Assembly: GCA_018970865.1 (NCBI GenBank)
Contig: JAGWVN010000022.1
Location: 1 to 42,697 of the forward strand
Direction: 5' to 3'
DNA from: Betaproteobacteria bacterium
GTDB taxonomy: Bacteria; Pseudomonadota; Gammaproteobacteria; Burkholderiales; Burkholderiaceae_E
DNA length: 42,697 bases
Positions 26,173 to 34,879 of this stretch are shown here, piece by piece; position 1 is the stretch's first letter; the number at the start of each line of letters is the position of its first letter. The translations under genes were made by a program, and so were the position numbers. The notes beneath the pieces are model-generated. The model was not told where the DNA came from, did not search any database, and saw nothing but the letters and a program-made list of their open reading frames with translations.

Positions 26173-28398
26173 GTGAGTCAGCCCTCCCAGCCCGCCAGCC
26201 TGGCCGAGGCGAGCCAGCAGGCGCTGGGCGCGCAGGGGCCTTTTGCCGCGGCCATGCCCGACTACCGGGTGCGCGAAGGCCAGCTGGCGCTGACGGGCGC
26301 CATCGCCGAGGCCATCAGCACCCAGGGCGCGCTCATCGCCGAGGCTGGCACCGGCACCGGCAAGACCTTCGCCTATCTCACGCCGGCGCTGCTCTCGGGC
26401 GGGCGGGTGGTGATCTCCACCGGCACCCGCAATCTGCAGGACCAGCTCTTCGAGCGCGATCTGCCCGAGGTGGTCCGCGCGCTCGGCGTGCATGCCGAGT
26501 GCGCGGTGCTCAAGGGGCGGGCCAACTATGTGTGCCGCTATCACCTGCGCCGCAACCTCGCCGATGGTCGCTTCGCCCGGCGCGAGGATGTTATCGATCT
26601 TCGGCGCATCGACCGCTATGCCGGCGTGGCGCGCACCGGCGATCGGGCCGGCGCGCCCGATGTCTCCGAAGACGCGCCGGCCTGGGCTCTGGCCACCTCC
26701 ACCCGCGAGAACTGCCTCGGCCAGGAGTGCCCCGACCTGGGGGAGTGCTTCGTGATCAAGGCGCGGCAGGCAGCGCAGCGGGCCGATGTGGTGGTGGTCA
26801 ACCATCACCTGTTCTGCGCCGATCTCGCGCTGCGCGACGAGGGCGTGGCCGATCTGCTGCCCACCGCCGACACGCTGATCTTCGACGAGGCTCACCAGCT
26901 GCCGGAGGTGGCCACCGGCTTCTTCGGTCTGTCGGTCTCGTCGCGCCGACTGGTGGAATTCGCCCGCGATGTCCTGCGCGCCGGTCTGGCCGAAGCGCGC
27001 GATGCGGCCGACTGGACCAGCGTGTCGCGTGGCCTGGAGCAGTCGGTACGCGAACTCCGCCTGCAGGCGGGCGATCCGGCCCGCCTCGATGCCGCGGCCT
27101 TGCGGGCGCGTCCGGCCTTCCTCGACGCGGTGGCCGGCTGCGCCGAGCAGCTCGACGGGGCGCGCGCCCTGCTCGAGCGCTCCGCGGAACGCGGCCGCGA
27201 GATCACCCGCTGCGCGCTGCGCGCGCTGGAGCTGGTCGATCAGCTTCGGCGCTGGGAGCGCGCCGTCATCGGCCCCGAGGCGGCGACACCCACCGATCCG
27301 GGCGCGGAGCAGCCTTCCGCCTGGGCCGATGATGACGCGCCCGCGCCGGCGGGCGCGACTGCTGTGGCCTGCGGGTCGCCCGCTGCCGCCCCGGCGCAGG
27401 CCCCGGCGCCGGTCTCGCCCGCGTCGGCCACGGCGAGCCTCGCGCGCGAAGACACCGCCGCCGATGGCGAGCGCATCGCCTGGGCCGAGATCGGCGCCAC
27501 GGGTCTCACGCTGCATGCCACGCCGCTGTCCGTGGCCGGCACCTTCCGCCGGCATCGCGCCCAGCGGCCGCGCGCCTGGATTTTCGTGTCGGCCACGCTC
27601 GCCGTGAGCGGTTCCTTCGGCCACTTCGCGCGCGCGCTCGGCATGGACGATGCAGCCACCCATGCCTGGGAGAGCCCCTTCGACTATCCCGCCCATGGTC
27701 TGCTCTATGTGCCGCAGGGCATCGGCGAGCCGAGCGGTACCGATTTTCCGCAGCGGGTCTTCGAGGCGATCTGGCCGCTGATCCGCGCGAACCGCGGGCG
27801 CGCCTTCGTGTTGTGCACCACGCTGCGGATGGTCGATCAGCTCGGGCTGCGGATCGCCCGGCGCATCGAGGAGGAGGGCTCCCCGATCAGCCTGCTGGTG
27901 CAGGGCAGCGCCCCGCGCGGCGAACTGCTTTCCCGTTTCCGGCAGGCCCCCGCGCCCGTGCTGGTGGGCAGCGCGAGCTTCTGGGAAGGCGTCGATGTGC
28001 GCGGTCGTCAGCTCTCGCTGGTGGTGATCGACAAGCTGCCCTTCGCGCCGCCCGATGATCCGGTGCTCGCGGCGCGCATCGAGGTCCTGCGGCGGGCAGG
28101 CGAGGACGCCTTTCGCAGCCTGCAGATGCCCGCGGCCGCCATGGCCCTCAAGCAGGGCGCCGGGCGCATGATCCGCTCGGAAACCGACCGGGGTCTGCTG
28201 GTGGTGTGCGACTCGCGCCTGGCCGAGCGGGCCTACGGCCGACAGCTGCTGCGCAGCCTGCCGCCCTTCCGGCGCACCCGCTCGGCCGACGACGCGCTGG
28301 CGTTTCTGGCCGCGCTGGATGAGCCCGTGGCGCTCAGCGCCACACCTGCCACCAGCGACGCTCCGACGGCGCACCGGCCTGGCCGAGACCCTGGGTGA
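26173..28398 (+). CDS. DinG/YoaA-type Fe-S ATP-dependent helicase
   Basis: The 741-aa superfamily 2 helicase of the XPD/DinG group is related to E. coli YoaA. Walker A is EAGTGTGKT (57-65). Four cysteines for a [4Fe-4S] cluster are at 121, 181, 186 and 192. The Walker B DEAH is at 238-241. C-terminal motifs include LVGSASFWEGVDVRG and the QGAGRMIRSETDRG motif VI. An Ala/Pro-rich low-complexity stretch of nearly 70 residues (about 367-434) interrupts the domain between the arch and helicase domain 2. The start is GTG at 26173. The last 21 codons run antisense into the bamD 3' end. These enzymes unwind damaged or forked DNA. Confidence 0.9.
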   Translation: MSQPSQPASLAEASQQALGAQGPFAAAMPDYRVREGQLALTGAIAEAISTQGALIAEAGTGTGKTFAYLTPALLSGGRVVISTGTRNLQDQLFERDLPEVVRALGVHAECAVLKGRANYVCRYHLRRNLADGRFARREDVIDLRRIDRYAGVARTGDRAGAPDVSEDAPAWALATSTRENCLGQECPDLGECFVIKARQAAQRADVVVVNHHLFCADLALRDEGVADLLPTADTLIFDEAHQLPEVATGFFGLSVSSRRLVEFARDVLRAGLAEARDAADWTSVSRGLEQSVRELRLQAGDPARLDAAALRARPAFLDAVAGCAEQLDGARALLERSAERGREITRCALRALELVDQLRRWERAVIGPEAATPTDPGAEQPSAWADDDAPAPAGATAVACGSPAAAPAQAPAPVSPASATASLAREDTAADGERIAWAEIGATGLTLHATPLSVAGTFRRHRAQRPRAWIFVSATLAVSGSFGHFARALGMDDAATHAWESPFDYPAHGLLYVPQGIGEPSGTDFPQRVFEAIWPLIRANRGRAFVLCTTLRMVDQLGLRIARRIEEEGSPISLLVQGSAPRGELLSRFRQAPAPVLVGSASFWEGVDVRGRQLSLVVIDKLPFAPPDDPVLAARIEVLRRAGEDAFRSLQMPAAAMALKQGAGRMIRSETDRGLLVVCDSRLAERAYGRQLLRSLPPFRRTRSADDALAFLAALDEPVALSATPATSDAPTAHRPGRDPG

Positions 28399-29191
28399 GC
28401 AGGGCGCTGCGCGGGAAGTTGGCCTTCATCACCCGCTCGGCGTCGGCCCGCAGGTCATCGAGGCCGAGCTGTTCGTAGCTCTTCATCACGATGTAGAGCG
28501 CCTCCTCGATGGCCGGCGCATTCGGGTACTGGCGGATCGCGATCTGGGCTCGGTTCACCGCGGCCACATAGGCGCCGCGGCGGAAGTAGTAGCGGGCGAT
28601 GTGCACCTCGCCGGCGGCCATGGAGTTGACCAGGTATTTCATGCGCGCTTCGGCATCCGCGGCATAGCGGCTGTCGGGGAACCGGGTGACCACCTCGCGG
28701 AAGGAATCGAAGGCCTCGCGCGCAGCGCGCAGGTCGCGCTCGGAGAGATCCTGTCCGCCGAGGCTGGCCAGCCAGCCCTGCTGCTCGTTGAAGTTGATCA
28801 GGCCGCGCAGATAGTGGACATAGTCCAGCGAGGGGTGGGCGGGGAACTGCTTGATGAACCGGTCGGTGGAGGCCAGGGCGAGGGCGCGGTCGTTGTCCTT
28901 GAACTGGGCGTAGGCGATGTCGAGCTGGGCCTGCTGGGCCCAGCGGCCGAAGGGATAGCGGGCCTCGAGTTTCTCGAGCATCTTGATCGCCGCGCCGTAG
29001 CGGCCCGAGCGCATCTCGTCCTGGGCCTCCGCGTATAATTTTTCGGGTGTCCAGCCCAGCGTGGGGTCTCGCTGCTCCGGGGTGGCGCAGGCGGCCAGCA
29101 GCAGGCTGAGCAGCACGGCGGCCAGGGCGGGCCAGGGGCGCCAGGCGCCAGGGGCAACGCGGGTATGGCGGGTGGGGCCGCTCAACGACAT
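28334..29191 (-). CDS. bamD: Outer-membrane assembly lipoprotein BamD (ComL)
   Basis: The 285-aa lipoprotein of the BAM complex has a signal peptide ending in the lipobox LLAAC (Cys35). Five TPR-like repeats follow, including YAEAQDEMRSGRYGAAIKMLEKLEARYPFG and AREAFDSFREVVTRFPDSRYAADAEARM, both typical of BamD. It works with BamA at the inner face of the outer membrane. It is transcribed away from rluD, and a TATAAT box lies about 100 bp upstream. Its 3' end overlaps the helicase gene on the other strand by 65 bp. The bamD-rluD divergent pair is conserved in many Beta- and Gammaproteobacteria, which supports both calls. Confidence 0.95.
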   Translation of the reverse strand: MSLSGPTRHTRVAPGAWRPWPALAAVLLSLLLAACATPEQRDPTLGWTPEKLYAEAQDEMRSGRYGAAIKMLEKLEARYPFGRWAQQAQLDIAYAQFKDNDRALALASTDRFIKQFPAHPSLDYVHYLRGLINFNEQQGWLASLGGQDLSERDLRAAREAFDSFREVVTRFPDSRYAADAEARMKYLVNSMAAGEVHIARYYFRRGAYVAAVNRAQIAIRQYPNAPAIEEALYIVMKSYEQLGLDDLRADAERVMKANFPRSALLTQGLGQAGAPSERRWWQVWR

Positions 29192-29280
29192 GGCAGGATT
29201 CTTTCTGAGAGGCGCCCTTGGTGGCCGGGGTGCCTGGCGCCCGCGGGGGCGCGAAGCTCGGTCGGTCAGCGCGAGCGGAC

Positions 29281-30306
29281 ATGACCGGCGTTGATTATAT
29301 CGAAGGGGTCGAGTCTGACCGCGTCGGCGAGGGCGTCGAGCCGGCCGAGGCGGCCATCCTGCGCTTCGAGGCAGCCGGCGGTGCCGGCGAACGGGCGGAC
29401 CGTTTCCTGGTCCAGGCGCTGGCCGGGCACCTCGCCGGCGTGTCGCGTTCCCGCCTGCAGCAATGGTTTGCGCTCGGCGCGATCTGGTGCGAGCAGCGGA
29501 CCCTCGGGCCGGCCACCCGGTTGGGCGGTTTCGAGACCCTGTTCGTGCAGCCCCTTCCGCGGGAAGCCGACGAGGCCTTCCAGCCCGATCCGCTCCCGCT
29601 GGGCGTGCTCCATGAAGACGCGGACTGCCTGGTGATCGCCAAGCCGGCCGGTCTGGTGGTCCATCCGGCGCCGGGCCACTGGCGTGGCACCCTGCTGAAC
29701 GGGCTTCTGCATCACCGTCCCCGACTGGCCGGCCTGCCGCGTGCCGGCATCGTCCACCGACTCGACAAGGACACCAGTGGCCTGCTGGTGGTTGCCGCCA
29801 GCGAGCGCGGCCTGGCCGCGCTGGGCGCGCAGCTTGCCGATCGCTCGATGTCGCGCCGCTACCTGGCGCTGGCGGCGGGGCTCGCTGCCGGCGACTTCAC
29901 GGTGGATGCGCCGATCGGTCGCGACCCCCGCCACCGCACCCGCATGGCGGTGGTCTCGCCCGAGCAGGGCCGACCCGCCCGCACCCATGCCCATCGGCTG
30001 GCCGTGGGGCGAGCCGGCCAGCAGGACTTCACGGCGTTCGAGTGCCGCCTCGAGACCGGCCGCACCCATCAGATCCGGGTGCATCTTCGTCACGCCGGTC
30101 ATCCGCTGGCTGGCGATGTCCTTTACGGCGGACCGGACGGCCTGATCGGGCGCCAGGCGCTGCATGCATGGCGGCTGGGTTTCCAGCATCCGGATGGCCG
30201 CGGACCGGTGGCCTTCCTCGATCCGCCCCCCGCCGATCTGATCGCGGCGGCAGCGGCCTGCGGCATCGATCTGCCGGCCGCGATCAGCATGGCGTCATCG
30301 CGATGA
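29281..30306 (+). CDS. rluD: 23S rRNA pseudouridine synthase D
   Basis: The 341-aa RluA-family enzyme makes pseudouridines in helix 69 of 23S rRNA. An S4 RNA-binding domain (about residues 38-88) with SRSRLQQWFALGAI precedes the catalytic domain. The catalytic Asp162 is in the invariant HRLDKDTSGLLV. The RTHQIRVHLRHAGHPLAGD motif lies near residue 260. The ATG at 29281 was chosen over an upstream in-frame start because the extra residues read through the bamD promoter. Its stop overlaps the pgeF start (ATGA). Confidence 0.94.
   Translation: MTGVDYIEGVESDRVGEGVEPAEAAILRFEAAGGAGERADRFLVQALAGHLAGVSRSRLQQWFALGAIWCEQRTLGPATRLGGFETLFVQPLPREADEAFQPDPLPLGVLHEDADCLVIAKPAGLVVHPAPGHWRGTLLNGLLHHRPRLAGLPRAGIVHRLDKDTSGLLVVAASERGLAALGAQLADRSMSRRYLALAAGLAAGDFTVDAPIGRDPRHRTRMAVVSPEQGRPARTHAHRLAVGRAGQQDFTAFECRLETGRTHQIRVHLRHAGHPLAGDVLYGGPDGLIGRQALHAWRLGFQHPDGRGPVAFLDPPPADLIAAAAACGIDLPAAISMASSR
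29294..29299 (-). promoter_or_regulatory. -10 box of the bamD promoter
   Basis: The minus strand reads TATAAT (29299-29294), a perfect -10 hexamer in very GC-rich DNA. Transcription would begin near 29287, leaving a leader of about 95 nt before the bamD ATG at 29191. It lies inside the first codons of rluD. The -35 region is weak (GCGGTC at 17 bp spacing). Confidence 0.45.
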
Positions 30307-31136
30307 GCGCAGGACAGCGGTCAGCCTGGAGCCCGCTGACCGGGATCTTTCCGCTCGGCGTCCGCGCCGGTCATACCGGCCGCACCGGCGGCGTCAGCGC
30401 GGGGCCCTGGGCTGCGCCCGATGGCGGCGGCCTGAACCTCGGCGCGCGTTGTGGGGATGATCCGGCGGCCGTGCGGGCGAATCGGGCTCGGCTCGAGCGC
30501 TGGCTGCCGGGCGCGCCGGTGTGGCTCGATCAGGTGCATGGCGTGACGGTGCATCGCGCCTGGCGGGTCGAGGCCCCCCCGTCCGGGGAGGCCGCTAGCC
30601 TGGCCCCTCGGACGGGCGTCGACCCGCCCGGTGCCGAACCGCAGGCGGACGCGGCGGTCACCGACGAGCCCGGTCTGCCCCTGGCCATCCTCACCGCCGA
30701 CTGCCTGCCGGTGCTGATCAGCAATCGGGAAGGCTCGGTGGTCGGGGCGGCCCATGCCGGCTGGCGTGGCCTGTGCGCCGGCGTCATCGAGCAGACTCTC
30801 GCGGCCGCGCGCGCGCTGGCGGGCGGCTCGGCCGACTGGATCGCCTGGCTTGGCCCGGCCATCGGACCGACCGCGTTCGAGGTGGGGGACGAGGTGCGCG
30901 ACGCTTTCCTTGGCCACGATCCGCGAGCGGCGGCCGGCTTCACGGCAGGGGCGCGGCCCGGCAAGTGGCAGGCCGACCTCGTCACGCTGGCCCGCCAGCG
31001 TCTGGCCGCGGCGGGGGTCGATCGCGTGGTCGGCGGCGGGGAGTGCACCGTGGCCGACCCGCAGCGCTTCTACTCGTTTCGTCGCGACCGGACCACCGGC
31101 CGGCAGGGCAGCTTCATCTGGATCGATCCGCGCTGA
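30303..31136 (+). CDS. pgeF: Peptidoglycan editing factor PgeF (YfiH family)
   Basis: The 277-aa cytosolic protein belongs to the family once called multicopper polyphenol oxidase and now known in E. coli to remove wrongly incorporated residues from UDP-MurNAc peptide precursors. The three zinc ligands of the family are visible: His79 in DQVHG, Cys134 in TADCLPV and His151 in AAHAGWRGL. A short Pro/Ala-rich insertion (about 90-115) sits between the first two. The ATG at 30303 overlaps the rluD stop (ATGA); rluD-pgeF is a common gene pair. Its last 23 bp overlap a minus-strand gene. Confidence 0.92.
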   Translation: MSAGQRSAWSPLTGIFPLGVRAGHTGRTGGVSAGPWAAPDGGGLNLGARCGDDPAAVRANRARLERWLPGAPVWLDQVHGVTVHRAWRVEAPPSGEAASLAPRTGVDPPGAEPQADAAVTDEPGLPLAILTADCLPVLISNREGSVVGAAHAGWRGLCAGVIEQTLAAARALAGGSADWIAWLGPAIGPTAFEVGDEVRDAFLGHDPRAAAGFTAGARPGKWQADLVTLARQRLAAAGVDRVVGGGECTVADPQRFYSFRRDRTTGRQGSFIWIDPR

Positions 31137-31383
31137 GCGGCGGTGCTGCGGGCGTTTCCGTCTCCGGGGCCGGGCGTTCCGTCGGCTGAGCGTCGGACGC
31201 CGTCTCGGGATCTGCCCCCGCCAGCCGTTGCCGCCGTCGTTGCGGCGTGCCGACCAGATAGAGCAGCAGCGCCAGCGGCAGCAGGCCGGCGCCGACGAAG
31301 GTGACGATGCCGCGGAAGACCGTCGGCTGCATCACCGACACCAGCATCAGCACATACAGCCAGGCGATCGCGACGATGTACAC
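31114..31383 (-). CDS. Small two-helix membrane protein of unknown function
   Basis: The 89-aa product has two hydrophobic helices (about 2-24 with IAWLYVLMLVSVMQ, and 27-46 with IVTFVGAGLLPLALLLYLVGTP) joined by a short turn. A cytoplasmic-type basic RRRQR follows, then a charged Pro/Glu/Ala-rich tail. The pattern 'IAWLYV...G..TF...G.LPLAL..YL.GTP.RRR' is one I associate with conserved small proteins of Burkholderiales without known function. The start is GTG at 31383 and the ribosome site is weak. The 3' end overlaps pgeF tail-to-tail by 23 bp. Confidence 0.7.
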   Translation of the reverse strand: MYIVAIAWLYVLMLVSVMQPTVFRGIVTFVGAGLLPLALLLYLVGTPQRRRQRLAGADPETASDAQPTERPAPETETPAAPPLSADRSR

Positions 31384-31609
31384 GGCAGACTCTCGGGCAA
31401 GGGGGGCGGCTTGGCGGGGGGCGCCCCGGCGAAAGCGCGGTGTAAGGGCCCCCGGCTACAGTCGGCGGCCAGTCGGGCGGGGCCCCGAAGCCGGGCGGCG
31501 TCTGCCCGCCGAGGGGTTTCCCGGCTGTTTCATTTTTTGGTAGCACAATAGGATGCCTGAAAAGAAACGCAAACCGTCCGCCAACGCGGACTCGACACAG
31601 GGGAATTCC

Positions 31610-33382
31610 ATGGCGTCCTCGGCGCAGCCTACCCGTCGCAGGGCGTCACCCCGTTTCGCGGGAGGCAAGGCAGCGCGGGGCCGCGGCGCTGCCGCTTCGG
31701 CCGCGTCAGGGGCCTCGGCGAAGGCCGATCCCGCCGCGCAGCGAACCAGCCAGGACACCGGATCGCCCGGTTTCCCGGGTCTTCCTCCGCTCTCGCTGCC
31801 GCCGGGGGCGGCCATTGCCCCGGCCCGGCTGGCGGAGCTTCAGGCCGAGTACCTCGAACGCTGGCAGGCGCTGGTGGGCTCGGGTGTCCGGCATGCCGGC
31901 GTCACCCTCAGCGACCGCCGCTTCGCGAACGAGGCCTGGCACGACAGCGGCCCGCATGCCTGGACGGCCGCGCTCTACCTGCTGAATGCCGAGTTCCTGC
32001 AGAAGATGGCGGCCTCGGTCGAGTCCGATGCCCGCACCCAGGAGCGGATCCGCTTCGCCACCCAGCAGTGGGTGGACATGATGTCGCCGGCCAACTTCCT
32101 GGCCACCAACCCCGAAGCCCAGCGCCGCATCATCGACACCCGCGGCGAAAGCCTGCGGGTGGGGCTCGAGAACCTGTTCAGCGATCTCGAGAAGGGCCGC
32201 ATCTCGCAGACCGATGAAGAGGCCTTCGAGGTGGGCCGCAATGTGGCCACCAGCCCGGGTGGCGTGGTGTTCCAGAACGACCTGATCCAGATCGTGCAGT
32301 ACACGCCGAGCACGCCGAAGGTGGGCAGCCGGCCGCTGCTGATGGTGCCGCCGAGCATCAACAAGTTCTACATCATGGATCTGCAGCCGGACAACTCCCT
32401 GGTGGCCTACGCGGTGTCGCGCGGGCACACGGTGTTCATGCTGAGCTGGCGCAATGTCGGTCCGGAGCTCGGTCATCTCACCTGGGACGACTACCTCGAG
32501 CAGGGCATCTTCGAGGCCATCCGCGCGGTGCGCGAGATCAGCGGCGCGCAGACCATCAACGCCCTGGGTTTCTGCGTGGGGGGCACCATCCTCGCCACCG
32601 CCCTGGCGGCGCTGGCCGCCCGCGGCGAGCGTCCGGTGGCCAGCCTCACCCTCATGACCACGCTGCTCGACTTCGCCGAGCCGGGGTCGCTGGGTGTCTT
32701 CGTCGACGAGGCCTTCGTGCGCTACCGCGAGCAGACCCTCGGCGGCGGCGGCATTCTCAAGGGCCAGGAGCTGGCCACCACCTTCTCGTTCCTGCGCCCC
32801 AACGACCTGGTCTGGAACTATGTCGTCAGCAACTACCTGAAGGGTGACCGGCCGCCGGCCTTCGATCTGCTGTACTGGAACTCCGACAGCACCAACCTGC
32901 CGGGTCCGATGTACGCCTGGTACCTGCGGCACATGTACCTGCAGAACGAGCTGCGCATCCCCGACCGGCTGGTCTGCGCCGGCCAGCCGATCGATCTGCG
33001 CCGCATCAATGTGCCCACCTTCGTGTTCGGCGCGCGCGAGGACCACATCGTGCTGTGGCGGGCCGCCTATGGATCCACCCAGCTGCTCGACGGACCGGTG
33101 CGATTCGTGCTGGGCGCCAGCGGCCACATCGCCGGCGCCATCAACCCGGTCTCGCGCAACAAGCGCAGCTACTGGGTGGGGCCGGATCGCTATCCTGCCG
33201 ATCCCGAAGCCTGGCTGGCGCAGGCCACCGAACGACCGGGCAGCTGGTGGCAGGAATGGGCCGACTGGCTCGATGGCCACCGCGGTCCGCTGCGCGCGGC
33301 GCCGGCCGCGCTCGGCGCGCGCGGTTTTCGTGTGCTGGAGCCTGCGCCCGGCACCTATGTGAAGACCCGGGCGCCCCAGTGA
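31610..33382 (+). CDS. phaC: Class I poly(3-hydroxyalkanoate) polymerase
   Basis: With this start the product is 590 aa, the usual class I length. It polymerises (R)-3-hydroxybutyryl-CoA at the surface of PHA granules. The catalytic Cys322 is in the lipase-box-like GFCVGG. The Asp lies in FGAREDHIVLW and the His in GASGHIAGAINP. The PhaC N-terminal domain (SPANFLATNPEAQRR) is present. I prefer ATG 31610, which has AGGGGA six bases upstream, over the in-frame ATG at 31553, which has no ribosome site and lies right after a CACAAT -10-like box (31544-31549). The region 31384-31609 holds no other gene. phaB follows after 74 bp; no phaA is present. Confidence 0.93.
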   Translation: MASSAQPTRRRASPRFAGGKAARGRGAAASAASGASAKADPAAQRTSQDTGSPGFPGLPPLSLPPGAAIAPARLAELQAEYLERWQALVGSGVRHAGVTLSDRRFANEAWHDSGPHAWTAALYLLNAEFLQKMAASVESDARTQERIRFATQQWVDMMSPANFLATNPEAQRRIIDTRGESLRVGLENLFSDLEKGRISQTDEEAFEVGRNVATSPGGVVFQNDLIQIVQYTPSTPKVGSRPLLMVPPSINKFYIMDLQPDNSLVAYAVSRGHTVFMLSWRNVGPELGHLTWDDYLEQGIFEAIRAVREISGAQTINALGFCVGGTILATALAALAARGERPVASLTLMTTLLDFAEPGSLGVFVDEAFVRYREQTLGGGGILKGQELATTFSFLRPNDLVWNYVVSNYLKGDRPPAFDLLYWNSDSTNLPGPMYAWYLRHMYLQNELRIPDRLVCAGQPIDLRRINVPTFVFGAREDHIVLWRAAYGSTQLLDGPVRFVLGASGHIAGAINPVSRNKRSYWVGPDRYPADPEAWLAQATERPGSWWQEWADWLDGHRGPLRAAPAALGARGFRVLEPAPGTYVKTRAPQ

Positions 33383-33456
33383 GCCGCCCCACCTGATCCC
33401 CATTTCCCGCACCTGGCCAATCCCGGCCGTCCCGACCCGAATCCAAGGAGATCTCC

Positions 33457-34194
33457 ATGAGCCAGAAGCTCGCTTACGTGACCGGTGGCATGGGTGGCAT
33501 CGGAACCGCCATCTGCCGCAAGTTCCATGACATGGGCTACACCGTGGTTGCCGGCTGCGGCCCCACCCGCGACTTCGCCAAGTGGCTGGCCGAGCAGAAG
33601 GCCGACGGCTACACCTTCCACGCCTCGGTGGGCAATGTGGCCGACTGGGAATCCACCCGGGCGGCCTTCGAGAAGGTGCGCGCCGAACTCGGCTCGCCCG
33701 ACATCCTGGTGAACAACGCCGGCATCACCCGTGACGGCGTGTTCCGCAAGATGTCGCTCGATGACTGGAACGCCGTGATCAGCACCAACCTGAACTCGCT
33801 GTTCAATGTCACCAAGCAGGTGATCGACGGCATGCTCGACAAGGGTTGGGGCCGGATCATCAACATCTCGTCGGTCAATGGCGAGAAGGGCCAGTTCGGC
33901 CAGACCAACTACTCGGCGGCCAAGGCCGGCATGCACGGCTTCACCATGGCCCTGGCGCAGGAAGTGGCCAGCAAAGGTGTTACTGTGAACACCGTGTCCC
34001 CGGGTTACATTGCCACCGACATGGTGATGGCGGTTCGTGAAGATGTGCGCGAGAAGATCATTCAGACCATCCCGGTGCGTCGCCTGGGCCGCGCCGAGGA
34101 AATCGGCTCGATCTGCGGCTGGCTCACCACCGACGATGCCGGCTTCACCACCGGCGCAGACTTCTCCTGCAACGGCGGGCTGCACATGGGGTGA
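33457..34194 (+). CDS. phaB: Acetoacetyl-CoA reductase
   Basis: The 245-aa NADPH-dependent short-chain dehydrogenase reduces acetoacetyl-CoA to (R)-3-hydroxybutyryl-CoA, the PhaC monomer. The cofactor motif TGGMGGIG is at 9-16, NNAGITRDGVFRKM near 86-99, the catalytic Ser in NISSVNGEKGQFGQ and the YSAAKAG Tyr-Lys pair near 151-155; all are typical of PhaB rather than FabG. A strong ribosome site, AAGGAGAT, is four bases before the ATG at 33457. The stop codon lies inside a large hairpin (34191-34234). Confidence 0.94.
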   Translation: MSQKLAYVTGGMGGIGTAICRKFHDMGYTVVAGCGPTRDFAKWLAEQKADGYTFHASVGNVADWESTRAAFEKVRAELGSPDILVNNAGITRDGVFRKMSLDDWNAVISTNLNSLFNVTKQVIDGMLDKGWGRIINISSVNGEKGQFGQTNYSAAKAGMHGFTMALAQEVASKGVTVNTVSPGYIATDMVMAVREDVREKIIQTIPVRRLGRAEEIGSICGWLTTDDAGFTTGADFSCNGGLHMG

Positions 34195-34258
34195 ACCCGG
34201 GGTTTCGCCGGCCACCGGCCGGCGCCGGGTTCACCGCCCGGGCCTGCAGGCCCGGGCG
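34191..34258. terminator. Tandem hairpins at the end of phaB
   Basis: GTGAACCCGG (34191-34200, containing the phaB stop) pairs with CCGGGTTCAC (34225-34234). Nested inside is GCCGGCC/GGCCGGC with an ACC loop. Directly next to it is a perfect 24-bp palindrome (34235-34258, half-site CGCCCGGGCCTG). There is no T-run, so these may be factor-dependent terminators or 3'-end stabilisers separating phaCB from phaR. Confidence 0.6.
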
Positions 34259-34330
34259 TGGGGGACCCGAAGCGTCGAGCCCCAGGCCATCTGCCGGCAC
34301 AATGCGCCTGCATCCGCGGAGACATGAGAC

Positions 34331-34879
34331 ATGGCGAGCGCCACCCGACTGATCAAGAAGTACCCGAACCGGCGCCTCTACGACACCCAGACCAGCGCGT
34401 ACATCACGCTGGCCGATGTCAAGCAGCTCGTCCTCGACAGCGAGGAGTTCAAGGTTGTCGACGCCAAGTCGTCCGAGGACCTCACCCGCAGCATCCTGCT
34501 CCAGATCATCCTCGAGGAGGAGGCCGGCGGCGCGCCGCTGTTCTCATCGGTGATGCTGTCGCAGATCATCCGTTTCTACGGCCATGCCATGCAGGGCATG
34601 ATGGGCGCGTATCTCGAGAAGACCATGGGCGCCTTCGTCGAGATCCAGAGCAAGATGCAGGATCAGTCGAAGGCCTTCTACGACGCCAAGGGCCTGCCCA
34701 GCCCCGAGCTCTGGACCCAGTTCATGTCGGTCCAGACGCCCATGATGCAGACCATGATGGGCAACTACATCGAGCAGAGCAAGAACCTGTTCGTGCAGAT
34801 GCAGGAGCAGATGCAGCAGCAGGCCCGCAGCATGTTCCAGACCTTCCCCTTCCCGCCGCCTGGCGGCGACAAGAAATAG
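34331..34879 (+). CDS. phaR: PHA synthesis repressor PhaR
   Basis: The 182-aa regulator represses phasin and other PHA genes and also binds PHA granules, which titrate it from DNA. The N-terminal PHB/PHA accumulation DNA-binding domain is clear ([24 protein letters not shown], residues 8-31). A second conserved domain ([25 protein letters not shown], about 73-97) and a Met/Gln-rich helical tail follow. CACAAT at 34298-34303 resembles the box in front of phaC and could be its -10. phaR has its own likely promoter after the phaB hairpins. Confidence 0.94.
   Translation: MASATRLIKKYPNRRLYDTQTSAYITLADVKQLVLDSEEFKVVDAKSSEDLTRSILLQIILEEEAGGAPLFSSVMLSQIIRFYGHAMQGMMGAYLEKTMGAFVEIQSKMQDQSKAFYDAKGLPSPELWTQFMSVQTPMMQTMMGNYIEQSKNLFVQMQEQMQQQARSMFQTFPFPPPGGDKK

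Noticed and set aside
29034-29039. TATAAT on the plus strand inside bamD
   Set aside because: No -35 and about 240 bp from rluD; probably chance within coding sequence.
31553-31609. Upstream phaC start at 31553
   Set aside because: No ribosome site and immediately after a -10-like CACAAT; ATG 31610 has a good site and gives the usual class I length. Not fully excluded.
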